A DNA stretch of 64,000 nt from Nitratiruptor sp. YY08-10 (GTDB taxonomy: Bacteria > Campylobacterota > Campylobacteria > Campylobacterales > Nitratiruptoraceae). A program made the position numbers and the translations under genes. The notes beneath the pieces are model-generated. The model saw nothing but the letters and a program-made list of their open reading frames with translations, was not told the DNA's origin and ran no database searches. Shown piece by piece: positions 8,585 through 18,689 of the stretch (positions are counted from its first letter, which is position 1; every line of letters starts with the position of its first letter). The stretch lies in contig NZ_AP023057.1 of assembly GCF_016629565.1 (NCBI RefSeq), positions 930,001 to 994,000 on the forward strand, in the 5' to 3' direction.

Positions 8585-10294
8585 GTGCGTTTTAGCAAAA
8601 CCTTTATTCCAACAATGAAAGAGAACCCAAAAGACGCGGTTCTTCCAAGCCATATCTATCTTGTCAGAGGTGGATTTATTACACAAGTTGCTAGTGGAAT
8701 ATATAACTTTTTACCTCTTGGAAAAAAGGTTTTAGATAAGATTCGAGCTATTGTCAAAGAGGAGTTGGATAAAGCAGGATGCCAAGAAGTCTCTTTGGGC
8801 TTTGTGACACCGTGTGAATTGTGGGAAGAGAGTGGACGGTTTGGGAAATATGGCAAAGAGTTACTTCGATTTAAAGACAGAAAAGAGAACTGTTTTGTTC
8901 TTGGACCCACACACGAAGAGATGATGGTAGACCTCGTTCGAAATAGGGTGACGAGTTATAAACAACTTCCTCTCAATCTGTATCAAATAAACTGGAAATT
9001 TAGAGATGAAGCAAGGCCAAGATTTGGACTGTTGAGAGGACGAGAATTTTTGATGAAAGATGGTTACTCCTTTCATGCAGATGAAGAGGATATGAAGCGA
9101 GAGTATTCTTTGATGGAACAGACATATCGTAATATATTTACGAGACTGGGACTTCGTTTTAGAGCCGTAGAAGCAGATGTGGGTGCCATTGGCGGAAGTG
9201 CAAGCAAAGAGTTCATGGTGATAGCAGAGAGTGGAGAAGATACGATTGCAATATGCAGCGAATGCGAATATGCAGCAAATGTGGAAGCTGCAAAAAGAAA
9301 AAAACCCGAAGCTCCTGCCGAGGCTCCGGAATTTAGTAATTTTGAACCTTTTTACACTCCAAATCTAACTTCTATTGAGGAGTTGAGCGACTTTTTCAAG
9401 GTTCACCCATACTATTTTGTCAAAGCCGTTGCGAAAAAAGCGCTCTATGACGAAGGTGAAGAGATAGTTCTATTTTTCTTGCGAGGAAGTGATGAGCTGC
9501 AGGAGGTAAAGGCTGCCAATGCGATAGGTGCAAATGAATTGGTTGACGTCAATGAAGAAGAGTTGGAAAAAGCAGGCATTGTTCCAGGTTTTATAGCGCC
9601 GTATGAACAACAATGTACAATCGTTTTTGATGAGGATCTCAAAGGAGCCAAAGGTCTAATTTGTGGCGGGAACAAAAAAGATTATCATCTTATAGGAGCA
9701 GATCTAAGTCATTTCGATGATGCGCTTTTTGTGGATATTGCCCAGGTAAAAGAGGGGGATTTGTGTCCAAAATGTGGGGCGGTCATGAAACTGACTAAAG
9801 GAATTGAGGTAGGACACATTTTCCAGCTTGGCACCAGATATAGCGTTGCTATGAATGCCACTTTTTTGGATAAAGAGGGGAAAGCGAAGCCATTTGTCAT
9901 GGGAACGTATGGTATAGGTGTCAGTAGGCTCGTTGCAGCAGCAATAGAGCAAAATCATGATGATAAGGGTTGTATTTGGCCACTTCAGATTGCTCCGTTT
10001 GAAGTCGATATCATCGTTTCCAACATTAAAGATGAAGAGCAGTATAATTTTGCGCAAGAGCTGTATGAAAAATTGAAAAATAGTGGTGTAGATGTTATTT
10101 TGGACGATAGACCCGAACGATTTGGTCCGAAAATCAAAGATTTTGAACTTATAGGTTTTCCTTATGGTATTATTGTAGGTAAAGGCCTTAAAGAGGGAAA
10201 AGTACAGATTGTCGAAAGAGCGACATTGGAAAAAGTTGAAATACCCAAAGAGGAAATATTTGAAATGATAATGAAAAAGGTACAAGCAAGTTGA
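8585..10294 (+). CDS. proS: prolyl-tRNA synthetase (bacterial type)
   Basis: Class II aminoacyl-tRNA synthetase that charges tRNA(Pro). Translation starts with GTG one base after hemA; the N-terminus [20 protein letters not shown] is the standard opening. Motif 1 region [13 protein letters not shown] (about 38-50), motif 2 around [17 protein letters not shown] (about 139-155), the YbaK-like editing insertion (about 225-390) and motif 3 [13 protein letters not shown] (about 440-452) are all present, followed by the anticodon-binding domain. The 569 residues are normal. The stop overlaps the fxsA start (TGATG). Confidence 0.97.
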   Translation: MRFSKTFIPTMKENPKDAVLPSHIYLVRGGFITQVASGIYNFLPLGKKVLDKIRAIVKEELDKAGCQEVSLGFVTPCELWEESGRFGKYGKELLRFKDRKENCFVLGPTHEEMMVDLVRNRVTSYKQLPLNLYQINWKFRDEARPRFGLLRGREFLMKDGYSFHADEEDMKREYSLMEQTYRNIFTRLGLRFRAVEADVGAIGGSASKEFMVIAESGEDTIAICSECEYAANVEAAKRKKPEAPAEAPEFSNFEPFYTPNLTSIEELSDFFKVHPYYFVKAVAKKALYDEGEEIVLFFLRGSDELQEVKAANAIGANELVDVNEEELEKAGIVPGFIAPYEQQCTIVFDEDLKGAKGLICGGNKKDYHLIGADLSHFDDALFVDIAQVKEGDLCPKCGAVMKLTKGIEVGHIFQLGTRYSVAMNATFLDKEGKAKPFVMGTYGIGVSRLVAAAIEQNHDDKGCIWPLQIAPFEVDIIVSNIKDEEQYNFAQELYEKLKNSGVDVILDDRPERFGPKIKDFELIGFPYGIIVGKGLKEGKVQIVERATLEKVEIPKEEIFEMIMKKVQAS

Positions 10295-10677
10295 TGATTT
10301 ATTTTGTTCTTTATCTTTTTATTGAAACAGTTGTGTCTGTTTCAATTGCCAGTCGCATAGGCCCAATTTGGACATTTATAGAGATTGTTGCAACAGCTGC
10401 TTATGGCGTATGGCTTTTGAAAAATATTCATATTCAGCTTTTCACAACGATGCAGGCATTGGCGAATGGAGAGATAACACAAGAAGAGTTTGAACAGATG
10501 AATCTCTCAATGGTATTGGGAGCGATACTGTTGATAATTCCCGGTTTTTTTACAGATATATTGGGAATTCTTCTCCAATTTGGAGTATTTTCGAAATTTC
10601 TAGCTAAAAAGATATTTAAATTGAAAGCAAAAGAGGAGAGAGATGATGTTATTGATGTGGAGATTATTGAGCGTTAG
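10294..10677 (+). CDS. fxsA: FxsA family membrane protein
   Basis: A 127-residue inner-membrane protein with helices at about residues 3-20, 25-45 and 73-100. The segment GAILLIIPGFFTDILGILL is the hallmark of FxsA, a cytoplasmic membrane protein known in E. coli for relieving F-exclusion of phage T7; its cellular role is unclear. The start ATG overlaps the proS stop. The 3' end overlaps the downstream Dsb gene by 35 bases in another frame. The same neighbourhood, proS-fxsA-hemC, is seen in Campylobacter. Confidence 0.85.
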   Translation: MIYFVLYLFIETVVSVSIASRIGPIWTFIEIVATAAYGVWLLKNIHIQLFTTMQALANGEITQEEFEQMNLSMVLGAILLIIPGFFTDILGILLQFGVFSKFLAKKIFKLKAKEERDDVIDVEIIER

Positions 10678-11494
10678 TGTTCTTTGTGCTGTTGCTTTGC
10701 AAGCGGCAACGACAAAAGATGTGGTTAAGTTTGTGAAAAGGGGACTGGGCTCAAATCCAAATCTCAAAGTCTACGATGTAAAAATTATCGATAAAATTGC
10801 TCTTGAGAACCCAAAAGGCTGGGACGCCTATGCTGTGCAGTTTAAAATAGGCGTCAAAAGAGGCAATAAAGAGCAAAACCTTACGCAAATGGATATCCTC
10901 TTTGCCAATGATAGATACGTGGCTCCGAATTTCGTTGATATCAAAACCAATAGAAGCCTCAAACAAAGAATAGTACTGAATTTTAAAGAGAGTTTTTATG
11001 ACAAAAAACATCTCATTTTCGGAAACGAAAACGCCAAGCATAAAATAGTTGTTTTCAGTGATCCGCTCTGCCCATTTTGTCGCGAAGTAGTGCCAAAGCT
11101 TTTTGAAGCAGCGAAAAAATATCCTGATATCTTTGCGCTGTATTACTATCATCTTCCTATCCGAAGTCTTCATCCGGCATCTGTTCCATTAGCAAAAGCG
11201 ATTATTTATCTGAAAAAGCAGGGGAATAAATCAGCTATTGAAAAGATATATAAAACGGAGTTTGATTATTCCCAAAAAGATGAGGACAAAGTTTTACAGG
11301 AGCTTGATCAAAAACTGGGTTTGAAACTCACAAAAGAGCAAATCAATCAAAAATGGGTTCGTGACGAGTTACAATATGATCAGTCTTTGGCAAGAAAACT
11401 TCTTATTCATGGAACACCGGCCGTATTTTTAGATGGCAGATTTGATCCATCAAGAAAAAAATATCTTAAATACATTCCTAAAGGTCATGAATGA
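10643..11494 (+). CDS. periplasmic thiol:disulfide interchange protein, DsbC/DsbA-like
   Basis: A 283-residue secreted protein. A signal peptide (MMLLMW..., hydrophobic to about residue 19, cleavage near LQA-AT) is followed by an N-terminal region of about 90 residues and then a thioredoxin-fold domain with the redox motif CPFC (in VFSDPLCPFCREV, about residues 132-144) and the cis-proline loop HGTPAVFLDGRFD near the end. The two-part layout resembles DsbC/DsbG-type dimeric isomerases, but whether it oxidises or isomerises cannot be decided. AAGAGGAGAG precedes the tandem ATGs (10643 and 10646). It overlaps fxsA upstream and hemC downstream (ATGA). Confidence 0.8.
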   Translation: MMLLMWRLLSVSVLCAVALQAATTKDVVKFVKRGLGSNPNLKVYDVKIIDKIALENPKGWDAYAVQFKIGVKRGNKEQNLTQMDILFANDRYVAPNFVDIKTNRSLKQRIVLNFKESFYDKKHLIFGNENAKHKIVVFSDPLCPFCREVVPKLFEAAKKYPDIFALYYYHLPIRSLHPASVPLAKAIIYLKKQGNKSAIEKIYKTEFDYSQKDEDKVLQELDQKLGLKLTKEQINQKWVRDELQYDQSLARKLLIHGTPAVFLDGRFDPSRKKYLKYIPKGHE

Positions 11495-12426
11495 AAAAAC
11501 TGACAATTGCGACAAGAGGCAGTAAACTGGCATTATGGCAATCGAATCATATTAAGGCCCAGTTAGAATCATTTGGTTATGAAGTGGAGTTGAAAATTTT
11601 CAAAACAAAAGGGGATAAAATACTTGATACACCCCTGGCGCTTATCGGTGGAAAGGGACTTTTTACAAAAGAGCTTGAAGATGCAATGCTAAGAGGAGAA
11701 GCCGATCTGGCTGTCCATAGTCTCAAAGATGTCCCAACACTTCTTCCTGATGGTCTTATGCTTGGAGCCATAACCAAAAGAGAAGTAACCAATGATGCGC
11801 TTCTTAGTGAAAAATATGAAACACTTGAAGATCTTCCTCCAAATGCAGTAGTAGGGACAACATCTTTACGAAGAAGAATGCAACTGTTGCATCTTCGGCC
11901 AGATATCCAAATCAAAGATCTTCGAGGCAATGTAGATACTAGAATCAATAAACTAAAAAATGGCGAGTTTGATGCTATTATATTGGCATATGCAGGGTTA
12001 AAAAGACTTGGTATTTTAGATAGTGTGCGTTATGTGCATCCGATAGATGAAAATACCATGATTCCTGCAATGGGTCAAGCTGCTCTTGGGATAGAGTGTC
12101 GGCCGGATGTGGCTGATATTGTTGGTCAACTCAATGATGAAAAAAGTGCAATAGAGACATCTGTCGAAAGGGATTTCGTTGATAGGCTTCAAGGTGGGTG
12201 CCAGGTACCAATAGGTGTTCGTGCCTCACTTCTTGAAAATGGTGATATTATCGTAAAAGCAGTGGTGGGACTTCCAGATGGCAGTGAGCTGTTAAAAGAC
12301 AAAGTTTTTGGCTCAAAAACAAATTATCAAGAACTTGGTAAAGCGTTGGCCGATTCGATGATAGCCAATGGTGCGAAAGAGATGCTGCAAAGAGCTGAAG
12401 CGATGGCCTTTAAGGAGCATAAATGA
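11491..12426 (+). CDS. hemC: hydroxymethylbilane synthase (porphobilinogen deaminase)
   Basis: HemC joins four porphobilinogens into hydroxymethylbilane in the haem pathway. ATRGSKLALWQ opens the protein, VHSLKDVPT and GTTSLRRRMQL (substrate-binding arginines) follow, and the dipyrromethane cofactor is carried by C237 in LQGGCQVPIG. The length of 311 is standard. The ATG overlaps the stop of the Dsb gene, and its own stop overlaps the start of the next small lipoprotein gene, so the run appears translationally coupled. Confidence 0.97.
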   Translation: MKKLTIATRGSKLALWQSNHIKAQLESFGYEVELKIFKTKGDKILDTPLALIGGKGLFTKELEDAMLRGEADLAVHSLKDVPTLLPDGLMLGAITKREVTNDALLSEKYETLEDLPPNAVVGTTSLRRRMQLLHLRPDIQIKDLRGNVDTRINKLKNGEFDAIILAYAGLKRLGILDSVRYVHPIDENTMIPAMGQAALGIECRPDVADIVGQLNDEKSAIETSVERDFVDRLQGGCQVPIGVRASLLENGDIIVKAVVGLPDGSELLKDKVFGSKTNYQELGKALADSMIANGAKEMLQRAEAMAFKEHK

Positions 12427-12668
12427 AAAAATTGCTGTTTGTTGCACCTGCATTTGCTTTTTTATTCAGCGGATGTGGCATGGATTTGGGACGAGTGAAC
12501 CATAGAATTTTTCCTAAAAAGTCTGGTCAGTTAGAGATTCAATGTGGGAAAAATCTTGATTTATGTTTGCAAAGAGCCAGCTTGAAGTGTGGTTATACTG
12601 GATATAAACTACTTTCAAAAGAGAAACGAAACGAAGAGTGGACGATAAGGGTGCAATGTAGAAAGTAA
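12423..12668 (+). CDS. small predicted lipoprotein, unknown function
   Basis: The 81-residue product begins with a lipoprotein signal peptide: two lysines, a hydrophobic stretch and the lipobox FSGC at about residues 15-18. The mature part is short and basic with four further cysteines (IQCGKNLDLC, LKCGY, VQCRK), possibly forming two disulfides in the periplasm; the Dsb gene two positions upstream makes this plausible but it is inference. The start overlaps the hemC stop as ATGA. No family was recognised. It is the last gene of the forward run and converges on the sufT-like gene with 3 bases between stops. Confidence 0.7.
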   Translation: MKKLLFVAPAFAFLFSGCGMDLGRVNHRIFPKKSGQLEIQCGKNLDLCLQRASLKCGYTGYKLLSKEKRNEEWTIRVQCRK

Positions 12669-12671
12669 TCT

Positions 12672-13067
12672 CTACATCATTCCCAGTACCAGTTTCGCTT
12701 CATCGCTCATTTTACTTCGATCCCATGGGGGATCAAAAGTCAAATTGACTGTTACTTCCGCCAAACCATCAATTTTATTGGCGATATTTTTTACCATTTC
12801 GACGATACTTTCACCTACAGGACAGACGACGCTTGTCAGGGTCATTGTGATGATGGCTTCATAGCCATCGGGTCTTCTTTTGAGTTTCAAATCGTATATT
12901 AGACCAAGGTCGTAGATGTTGACTGGAATCTCTGGATCGTAAATCGTTTTTAGATATTTGATAATCTCTTTTTTGATCTCTTCGGGTTTCCCATATTTTT
13001 TTTCATGGTCCTCGATATCTTCAATCCCGTCGTTATCTACTTCAATCTCTTTTTCTTCAAGATTCAT
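12672..13067 (-). CDS. MIP18/DUF59 family Fe-S assembly protein (SufT-like)
   Basis: A 131-residue protein with an acidic N-terminus (1-35) and a MIP18/DUF59 domain (about 36-131) containing IYDPEIPVNIYDLGLIYDL, the family signature, and a Cys in TLTSVVCPVGES that is conserved in members helping Fe-S cluster maturation. It is the last gene of the sufBCD operon, joined to sufD by an ATGA overlap, which supports the SufT-like role in passing clusters to target proteins. The exact biochemical step for this family is not settled. Confidence 0.85.
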   Translation of the reverse strand: MNLEEKEIEVDNDGIEDIEDHEKKYGKPEEIKKEIIKYLKTIYDPEIPVNIYDLGLIYDLKLKRRPDGYEAIITMTLTSVVCPVGESIVEMVKNIANKIDGLAEVTVNLTFDPPWDRSKMSDEAKLVLGMM

Positions 13068-14203
13068 CGATTCTCCTCATAGAGTTTTATAAATTCCTCT
13101 TTTATTTCTTGATCACCCAGTTTTTCGAAAATCTCATTGAGAAAACTCAGTACCAGCATCTCTTTTGCGTCTGCTTCGGCAATACCACGTTGCCTTAGAT
13201 AAAAGAGCGCCTCTTCGTCAAGATGTCCCGTTGTGGAGCCATGGGTTGCTTCAAGAATATATTCTGTATAGATTTCCATTTGCGGTTTACTGACCATATA
13301 TGCGCCATCATTGAGCAAGATTGTTTTTGAATCTTGATAGATGGAACTATATTTTGCAGGATTCTTTACGATCAAAAGCCCATCGAAAATTCCTCTCGCT
13401 TCATCCTTGAGGATATTTCTTGCCATTTGGACGGTTCTAGAGTCTTTTCCTCTATTTTCGATATGGAAAGTGTTTCCTATGCGTGCATTCTCTTTGGCAA
13501 AAAGAACATGGCTTGCATTTGCCGCAGCATTCTCTTCTAAAGATATATGGTAGTTGTGCAATGTTTTTGCATTTCCAAAATCAAATGTAAAAAGTCTAAA
13601 TTCACTACTCATATCACATCGAATACTGTGTGGAGCGATTTGTGCGAAATTTGCAAAATTCGTCGTTCTGTTTTGAACGAGCTGTAAAACACTGTTTTTG
13701 CCTAAATGGATGTCAAATCCGTAAAAATAGAGCGACTCGTCACTTAAGACAAGATAGTCTTCCCGAATCTTGGCATTGATTCCAGGATGAACAGTTACTT
13801 TGATTCTGTATGGTACGAACGTGTTGGATTTAGTAAATTTTTGAACGATTTTAAATTCACAATCCTCTTCGATATCGAGATGAATCGTTTTATCCACCAA
13901 AAGATGATTGATATAATAGACCTGATCATAATGACTATCATCTATTTTTGGATTTTTGAGTAGCTCGATGTATACATTCTTGGGAGCTTTTGTAACCGTT
14001 CCATCGACAATCTCTACATAATCGGCTATCTCGATCTTTTGTGCAGGTGGCTGATAAAATGTATACTCTTTTTCTAAAATCGGTTTGATGCCAAAATATC
14101 GATAGTGCTCCGTTTTTGGTGTTGGCATCCCCATGGATTTGAGTTTTTGTACAAGAGCTTTTTTATCCCCAAACTCTTCGAGATTGATGTTTGCTATCTT
14201 CAT
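13064..14203 (-). CDS. sufD: Fe-S cluster assembly protein SufD
   Basis: SufD is the non-ATPase partner of SufB in the SufBC2D scaffold on which Fe-S clusters form. The 379-residue protein has a short helical N-terminus and a beta-helix core; the C-terminal segment [22 protein letters not shown] (written with breaks: ATHGSTTGHLD, then [11 protein letters not shown]) is the SufB/SufD family signature. The ATG at 14203 overlaps the sufC stop as TGATG and is preferred to the GTG one codon earlier. The gene lies between sufC and the sufT-like gene. Confidence 0.93.
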   Translation of the reverse strand: MKIANINLEEFGDKKALVQKLKSMGMPTPKTEHYRYFGIKPILEKEYTFYQPPAQKIEIADYVEIVDGTVTKAPKNVYIELLKNPKIDDSHYDQVYYINHLLVDKTIHLDIEEDCEFKIVQKFTKSNTFVPYRIKVTVHPGINAKIREDYLVLSDESLYFYGFDIHLGKNSVLQLVQNRTTNFANFAQIAPHSIRCDMSSEFRLFTFDFGNAKTLHNYHISLEENAAANASHVLFAKENARIGNTFHIENRGKDSRTVQMARNILKDEARGIFDGLLIVKNPAKYSSIYQDSKTILLNDGAYMVSKPQMEIYTEYILEATHGSTTGHLDEEALFYLRQRGIAEADAKEMLVLSFLNEIFEKLGDQEIKEEFIKLYEENR

Positions 14204-14955
14204 CACTCTTCCCCAAATATTTTATATCCCTCTTTTTCAAGAGCGTCAACGATTTCAAGACCACCTGTTTGAAGTACTTTTCCATTTTTCAGAACGTGGA
14301 CGTAATCAGGCTTGATATAGTCCAGAATCTTTCTATAATGGGTAATGATCATAAATGTTCTGTTTTCATCTCGCATTTTGTTGATGGCTTCACTCACTTT
14401 TTTCAGTGCATCAATATCCAGGCCTGAATCTATTTCATCAAGGATGACAAAATCGGGTTCCAAAATCTCCATCTGTAAAATTTCATTGAGTTTTTTCTCT
14501 CCACCGCTAAAGCCTTCATTGAGACTTCTGTGGATCATCTCTTCACGCATGCCAAGTTCTTTGATCTTCTCTTTCAAAAGTCTCAAAAATTCTGCTGCAT
14601 TTAACGGATTTAGCCCTTGATGCTTTCTTTTGGCGTTGAGTGCGGTTCTAAGAAAATAGGCATTATTTACCCCCGGTATTTCTACGGGATGCTGAAAAGA
14701 CATAAAGATGCCTTCTAACGCTCTCTCTTCCGGTTCCATCTCGACAATATTTTTACCTTTATACAAAATCTCACCTTCTGTAACCTCGACATCCGGATGG
14801 CCGACAATAGTTTTGGAAAGAGTCGATTTTCCGGCTCCGTTTGGACCCATTATCGCATGTACTTTTCCTTTGAAAAGTTCAAGATCGATCCCTTTTAAAA
14901 TCTCTTTATCCCCAATTTTTGCATGAAGATTGTTTATTTTCATCATTACACTCAT
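14203..14955 (-). CDS. sufC: Fe-S cluster assembly ATPase SufC
   Basis: ABC-type ATPase that powers conformational change in the SufBC2D scaffold; it is cytoplasmic and not part of a transporter. Walker A is GPNGAGKST (about residues 37-45), the Q-loop is [12 protein letters not shown], the signature is FSGGEKK with LNEILQ, and Walker B with catalytic Glu is [13 protein letters not shown]. The 250-residue size fits. Its ATG overlaps the sufB stop (ATGA). In-frame ATGs three and four codons further in are possible but less well placed. Confidence 0.96.
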   Translation of the reverse strand: MSVMMKINNLHAKIGDKEILKGIDLELFKGKVHAIMGPNGAGKSTLSKTIVGHPDVEVTEGEILYKGKNIVEMEPEERALEGIFMSFQHPVEIPGVNNAYFLRTALNAKRKHQGLNPLNAAEFLRLLKEKIKELGMREEMIHRSLNEGFSGGEKKLNEILQMEILEPDFVILDEIDSGLDIDALKKVSEAINKMRDENRTFMIITHYRKILDYIKPDYVHVLKNGKVLQTGGLEIVDALEKEGYKIFGEE

Positions 14956-16385
14956 CCTACACTTCCTTCCAATGTTAAATCTAATAATGCTTTTGCTTCA
15001 ACGGCAAACTCCATCGGGAGTTTACTCAGAACATCTTTACAAAATCCGTGAACGATCATACTCACAGCATCTTCTTCGCTCACCCCTCTTTGTCGAAGAT
15101 AAAAGAGCTGTTCTTCACTGATTTTACTTGTGGTCGCTTCATGCTCTACCTGAGCACTGGCGCATTTGCTCTCTAAATATGGAAAGGTATGCGCTCCACA
15201 GTTATCCCCTATGAGCAGCGAATCACATTCACTAAAATTCTTTGCCCCTTTGGCACTTTCAGCAATTTTAACAAGTCCCCTGTAACTGTTTTGTCCCTTT
15301 TGTGCTGAAATTCCTTTAGAGATAATGACACTTTTTGTGTTTTTGCCCATATGGATCATTTTTGTTCCCGTATCTGCTTGTTGCGCAAGACGGGTGATAG
15401 CAACAGAGTAAAACTCTCCAACAGAATTGTCACCCTTTAAAATACAGCTTGGATATTTCCATGTAATCACAGAACCTGTTTCAACCTGTGTCCACGTGAT
15501 TTTGGAGTTTTCTCCTTCACATAGTCCTCTTTTTGTAACAAAATTGTAGATTCCTCCGCGCCCCTCAATGTCTCCTGGATACCAGTTTTGAATCGTGGAG
15601 TAGTTGATATGGGCATCTTTGTGGGCGATGAGTTCCACCACAGCCGCATGAAGCTGGTTTTCATCCCTGCTAGGAGCGGAGCATCCTTCGTTGTAACTTA
15701 CATAACTTCCCTCATCTGCGATAATGAGGGTTCTTTCAAACTGTCCTGTATTTTGGGCATTGATTCGAAAATAGGTGGAAAGCTCCATAGGGCATTTAAC
15801 CCCTTTGGGAATGTAAACAAATGTCCCGTCACTAAAAACTGCTGAGTTGAGTGCTGCAAAGTAGTTGTCCGTCATCGGTACAACGCTGAACATATACTTT
15901 TTTACAAGATCAGGATAGTCCCTAATTGCTTCAGAGATGGAGCAAAAAATGATTCCAAGTTTGTTCAGTTCCTCTACAAATGTCGTTTTTACAGAAACTG
16001 AATCCAAAACGGCATCAACGGCAACCCCTGCAAGCGCTTTTTGCTCTTCTAATGGGATTCCAAGTTTTTCGTAGGCTCGTAAAATTTCCGGATCTACTTC
16101 ATCTAGGCTTTCAAGCGCTTTTTTGGGAGCAGCCCAGTAGCTGATCGACTGGTAATCAATTGGAGGATAGGTTACCTTCGCCCATTTGGGTTCTTCCATT
16201 TTTTGCCAGGCATGGAATGCTTTGAGACGAAGTTCTAACATCCATTCCGGCTCATTCTTTTTTGATGAGATGAACTTGATTGTTTCTTCTGTCAATCCTG
16301 GAGGAGCTTTCTCCTCTTCGACGTCGATTTCAAATCCGAGTTCATAGTCGGAATTGATAATTTTGTCGACTTTTTCCATTCCCAT
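14952..16385 (-). CDS. sufB: Fe-S cluster assembly scaffold SufB
   Basis: SufB carries the nascent Fe-S cluster in the SufBC2D complex. The 477 residues include the family segments [15 protein letters not shown] (about 47-61), [42 protein letters not shown] and, near the C-terminus, [27 protein letters not shown] lies 7 bases before the chosen ATG; a second ATG two codons in is possible. This is the first gene of sufB-sufC-sufD-sufT-like. No cysteine desulfurase (sufS) or sulfur shuttle (sufE/sufU) is in the window, so sulfur must be supplied by a gene elsewhere. Confidence 0.96.
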   Translation of the reverse strand: MGMEKVDKIINSDYELGFEIDVEEEKAPPGLTEETIKFISSKKNEPEWMLELRLKAFHAWQKMEEPKWAKVTYPPIDYQSISYWAAPKKALESLDEVDPEILRAYEKLGIPLEEQKALAGVAVDAVLDSVSVKTTFVEELNKLGIIFCSISEAIRDYPDLVKKYMFSVVPMTDNYFAALNSAVFSDGTFVYIPKGVKCPMELSTYFRINAQNTGQFERTLIIADEGSYVSYNEGCSAPSRDENQLHAAVVELIAHKDAHINYSTIQNWYPGDIEGRGGIYNFVTKRGLCEGENSKITWTQVETGSVITWKYPSCILKGDNSVGEFYSVAITRLAQQADTGTKMIHMGKNTKSVIISKGISAQKGQNSYRGLVKIAESAKGAKNFSECDSLLIGDNCGAHTFPYLESKCASAQVEHEATTSKISEEQLFYLRQRGVSEEDAVSMIVHGFCKDVLSKLPMEFAVEAKALLDLTLEGSVG

Positions 16386-16425
16386 GGCGTTTCCTTCATA
16401 AGTGTTCTATTCGTAATGTAGCACA

Positions 16426-16448
16426 AATAAGATAAAATTTATCTTATT
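16426..16448. promoter_or_regulatory. perfect palindrome upstream of sufB (operator candidate)
   Basis: The arms AATAAGATAAA (16426-16436) and TTTATCTTATT (16438-16448) are exact reverse complements around a single A. A one-base loop cannot form a good hairpin, so a dimeric-protein binding site is more likely than a terminator. It lies 41-63 bases upstream of the sufB start. A further AAAGATAAAT follows at about 16453. The GATAAA..TTTATC core is reminiscent of Fur-type AT-rich sites, but no regulator can be assigned. Confidence 0.55.
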
Positions 16449-16496
16449 TACCAAAGATAAATAGGAGTAATTTAGTCTTATTTTACGAAGAGGCCG

Positions 16497-17177
16497 TTAT
16501 TCCGCCTCTTCATATGCTTTTTCTAATGCTTGGAGAAGTTCATTGTAGCTCATAGAAGGATTGGAAGCAAGAATTTCTTGCATGACGACATTATCCTCTT
16601 TTCCGTTCCATATCTTTTTGTATGTTCCTTCTTTGTATCCATGGGCTTGTCGAAATTGATTGAGTGCGTTTTTGCCAATATAGAGCTGATAGAGTTCATC
16701 AAAACCAAGACCTGCTGCATCGCAAGCTTTAAAAAATTGGCTTAAAAGCTCTTCTTGCATCATAGCTGAATCATTTTTCACCATGGCAAGAGCCATCAAC
16801 TCTTCAAAGGGATCCAAAATCTCATCCAGTTTTTCATTATTCCACTCTTTTGGGATTTTTATATCACTTTTTTCCTCTTTGAAGTTATTGGCCAATTTCA
16901 CGGCTTCATCCAAAGCATTGTGTACCAACAGATGGCTCATAAGGAAATGCCAGATATCGACAAGTTCGATTTTGATATTTTCCAAATCCGGTTTCGCATC
17001 GATGCTCTTCCAGTGTTTCCAAGGGAATGAGTCGATAAGTTCCGCTGTTTCCATGTAGATACACCGTTTCCAATTTATTGGTTTTCCCTGTTTTGTTACT
17101 CCTTTTCGCCATTGTGTGCCATTTGTGTCATTGTTCAATTCGTTTTGCAATGTGAACATTTCAACCATTTTTTCCAT
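16497..17177 (-). CDS. dut: dimeric all-alpha dUTPase
   Basis: A 226-residue helical protein of the dimeric dUTP diphosphatase family found in Campylobacter, which hydrolyses dUTP to dUMP and PPi and keeps uracil out of DNA. The Mg-binding motifs are METAELIDSFPWKHWK (about residues 42-57, with two acidic ligands) and IELVDIWHF (about 70-78). Its fold belongs to the all-alpha NTP pyrophosphatases with MazG and is unrelated to the trimeric Dut of E. coli. AAGGAG stands 7 bases before the ATG. It follows the SulP gene by 9 bases. Confidence 0.88.
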   Translation of the reverse strand: MEKMVEMFTLQNELNNDTNGTQWRKGVTKQGKPINWKRCIYMETAELIDSFPWKHWKSIDAKPDLENIKIELVDIWHFLMSHLLVHNALDEAVKLANNFKEEKSDIKIPKEWNNEKLDEILDPFEELMALAMVKNDSAMMQEELLSQFFKACDAAGLGFDELYQLYIGKNALNQFRQAHGYKEGTYKKIWNGKEDNVVMQEILASNPSMSYNELLQALEKAYEEAE

Positions 17178-17186
17178 TTTGACTCC

Positions 17187-18665
17187 TTAATAATCTATTG
17201 CGACTCTATAGTTTGGGTCATCCTCTTCCCATGTGCAATATGGACCGGCTTCCGTTAAAAGCTGCTTGCATTCAGGGCTCAAATGGCGTAAAACAATGCT
17301 TTTTCCCGCCTCTTTATACTTTCTCGTAATTTTGTCAATAGCTTCAACTCCACTTTGATCCATAACCCTTGCATTTTTAAAGTCTATTACTACTTCAAAA
17401 GGATCATTTTTGGGATCGAATTTCTCTAAAAAGGAGTGGACGGAACCAAAAAATAGGGGACCTTCAAGTTCGTAGATTTTACGTCCCCCTTCCATATGTG
17501 TTTTTGCATAAATCTTTGCATGTTTCCATGCAAAAACGAGTGCTGAGATGATGACTCCGGCAATAACTGCAATTGCCAGATCGGCAAAGATTGTGATGAT
17601 GGTTACAGCGACCATGACAAAAAGATCCTCTTTTGGCATCCTTTTGAAATGGCCAAGACTGCTCCAGCTAAATGTGGCTATGGCGACCACAAACATGATA
17701 CCCACGAGTGCTGCGAGAGGAATGAGAGAAATGTATTTACTCAGTACGGCTACAAACAGTATGAGTAGGACCGCCGCTGTAAGTGAAGAGAGTCTGCCAG
17801 TACCGCCACTGGTGAAATTGATCATGGACTGTCCTATCATCGCGCATCCAGGCATCGCTCCAAACAGACCACATGTCATATTCCCAACGCCTTGGGCGAT
17901 GCACTCCTGGTTTCCGCTGCCTCGCTCTCCGCTCATTTCATCCAGCACCGACAGAGTCAGCAGTGACTCAATAAGTCCAACGAGAGCGATGATAACAGAG
18001 TAGGGTAAAACGGTTTGTATCGTTTCAAAATTGAGTGGTGCAGTTGGAATGTGAAATGTTGGAAACGAACCGCTGATATCTGCCAGATCCTTTATCTGCT
18101 TTGTATCAATATTGAAAAGAAGTACAAGTGCGGTTATGGCGATCAATGCACCGAGACTTGCCGGTATTGCTTTTGTAAATCGTGGAAGAAGATAGATGAT
18201 TGCCATTGTCAAAACAATTAAAAAGATTGTCATGAGGTTGCTATCTTTTATGAGTGGTATTTGACTTGTGGCAATGACAATAGCTAAGCCATTGACAAAA
18301 CCGTATATTGCGGGTTGTGGAACAAGCCGAATAAATTTTCCAAGACGCAAAACTCCTATGAGTACCTGAAAAATACCGGCAAGTATCGCAGCCCAGAACA
18401 TATACTCTACGCCATGTTTGATAACAAGATCCACCAGTACGACTGCAACTGCGCCAGTGGCACCACTGATCATGCCAGGTTTGCCACCAATGAGGGCTGT
18501 AATGAGCCCTAATATAAATGCAGTATAAAGCCCTATTTGTGGACTGAGACCTGCAATGAGTGAAAAAGCGATTGCTTCTGGTATCAATGCAACGGCAACA
18601 ACTGTACCGCTTAATATGTCATTTTTTGGATTTGTAGTGAAGTTGTATCGTTTTTGCAGTGACAA
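17187..18665 (-). CDS. SulP family anion transporter with C-terminal STAS domain
   Basis: A 492-residue SLC26/SulP transporter. The cytoplasmic N-terminus is followed by [19 protein letters not shown] in the first helices (about 24-42), with the core region [14 protein letters not shown] and a stretch of about 11-12 membrane helices to about residue 385. A STAS domain (about 400-485) contains [16 protein letters not shown]. Such proteins carry sulfate, bicarbonate or other anions; the substrate cannot be told here, although bicarbonate uptake would suit an autotroph. The proposed start is TTG at 18665 after AAAGGAA; no ATG is suitably placed. Confidence 0.88.
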   Translation of the reverse strand: MSLQKRYNFTTNPKNDILSGTVVAVALIPEAIAFSLIAGLSPQIGLYTAFILGLITALIGGKPGMISGATGAVAVVLVDLVIKHGVEYMFWAAILAGIFQVLIGVLRLGKFIRLVPQPAIYGFVNGLAIVIATSQIPLIKDSNLMTIFLIVLTMAIIYLLPRFTKAIPASLGALIAITALVLLFNIDTKQIKDLADISGSFPTFHIPTAPLNFETIQTVLPYSVIIALVGLIESLLTLSVLDEMSGERGSGNQECIAQGVGNMTCGLFGAMPGCAMIGQSMINFTSGGTGRLSSLTAAVLLILFVAVLSKYISLIPLAALVGIMFVVAIATFSWSSLGHFKRMPKEDLFVMVAVTIITIFADLAIAVIAGVIISALVFAWKHAKIYAKTHMEGGRKIYELEGPLFFGSVHSFLEKFDPKNDPFEVVIDFKNARVMDQSGVEAIDKITRKYKEAGKSIVLRHLSPECKQLLTEAGPYCTWEEDDPNYRVAIDY

Positions 18666-18689
18666 GAAATTCCTTTAGCATAAAAAGAG

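Noticed and set aside
9704-10285. 193-residue open frame on the reverse strand opposite proS
   Set aside because: It lies wholly inside a gene with complete synthetase motifs, has a biased Phe/Lys/Ile composition typical of antisense frames in AT-rich DNA, and has no ribosome binding site.
16426-16448. Rho-independent terminator of dut
   Set aside because: The arms are AT-only apart from one G/C pair and are separated by one base, so no stable hairpin forms and no T-run follows on the reverse strand.
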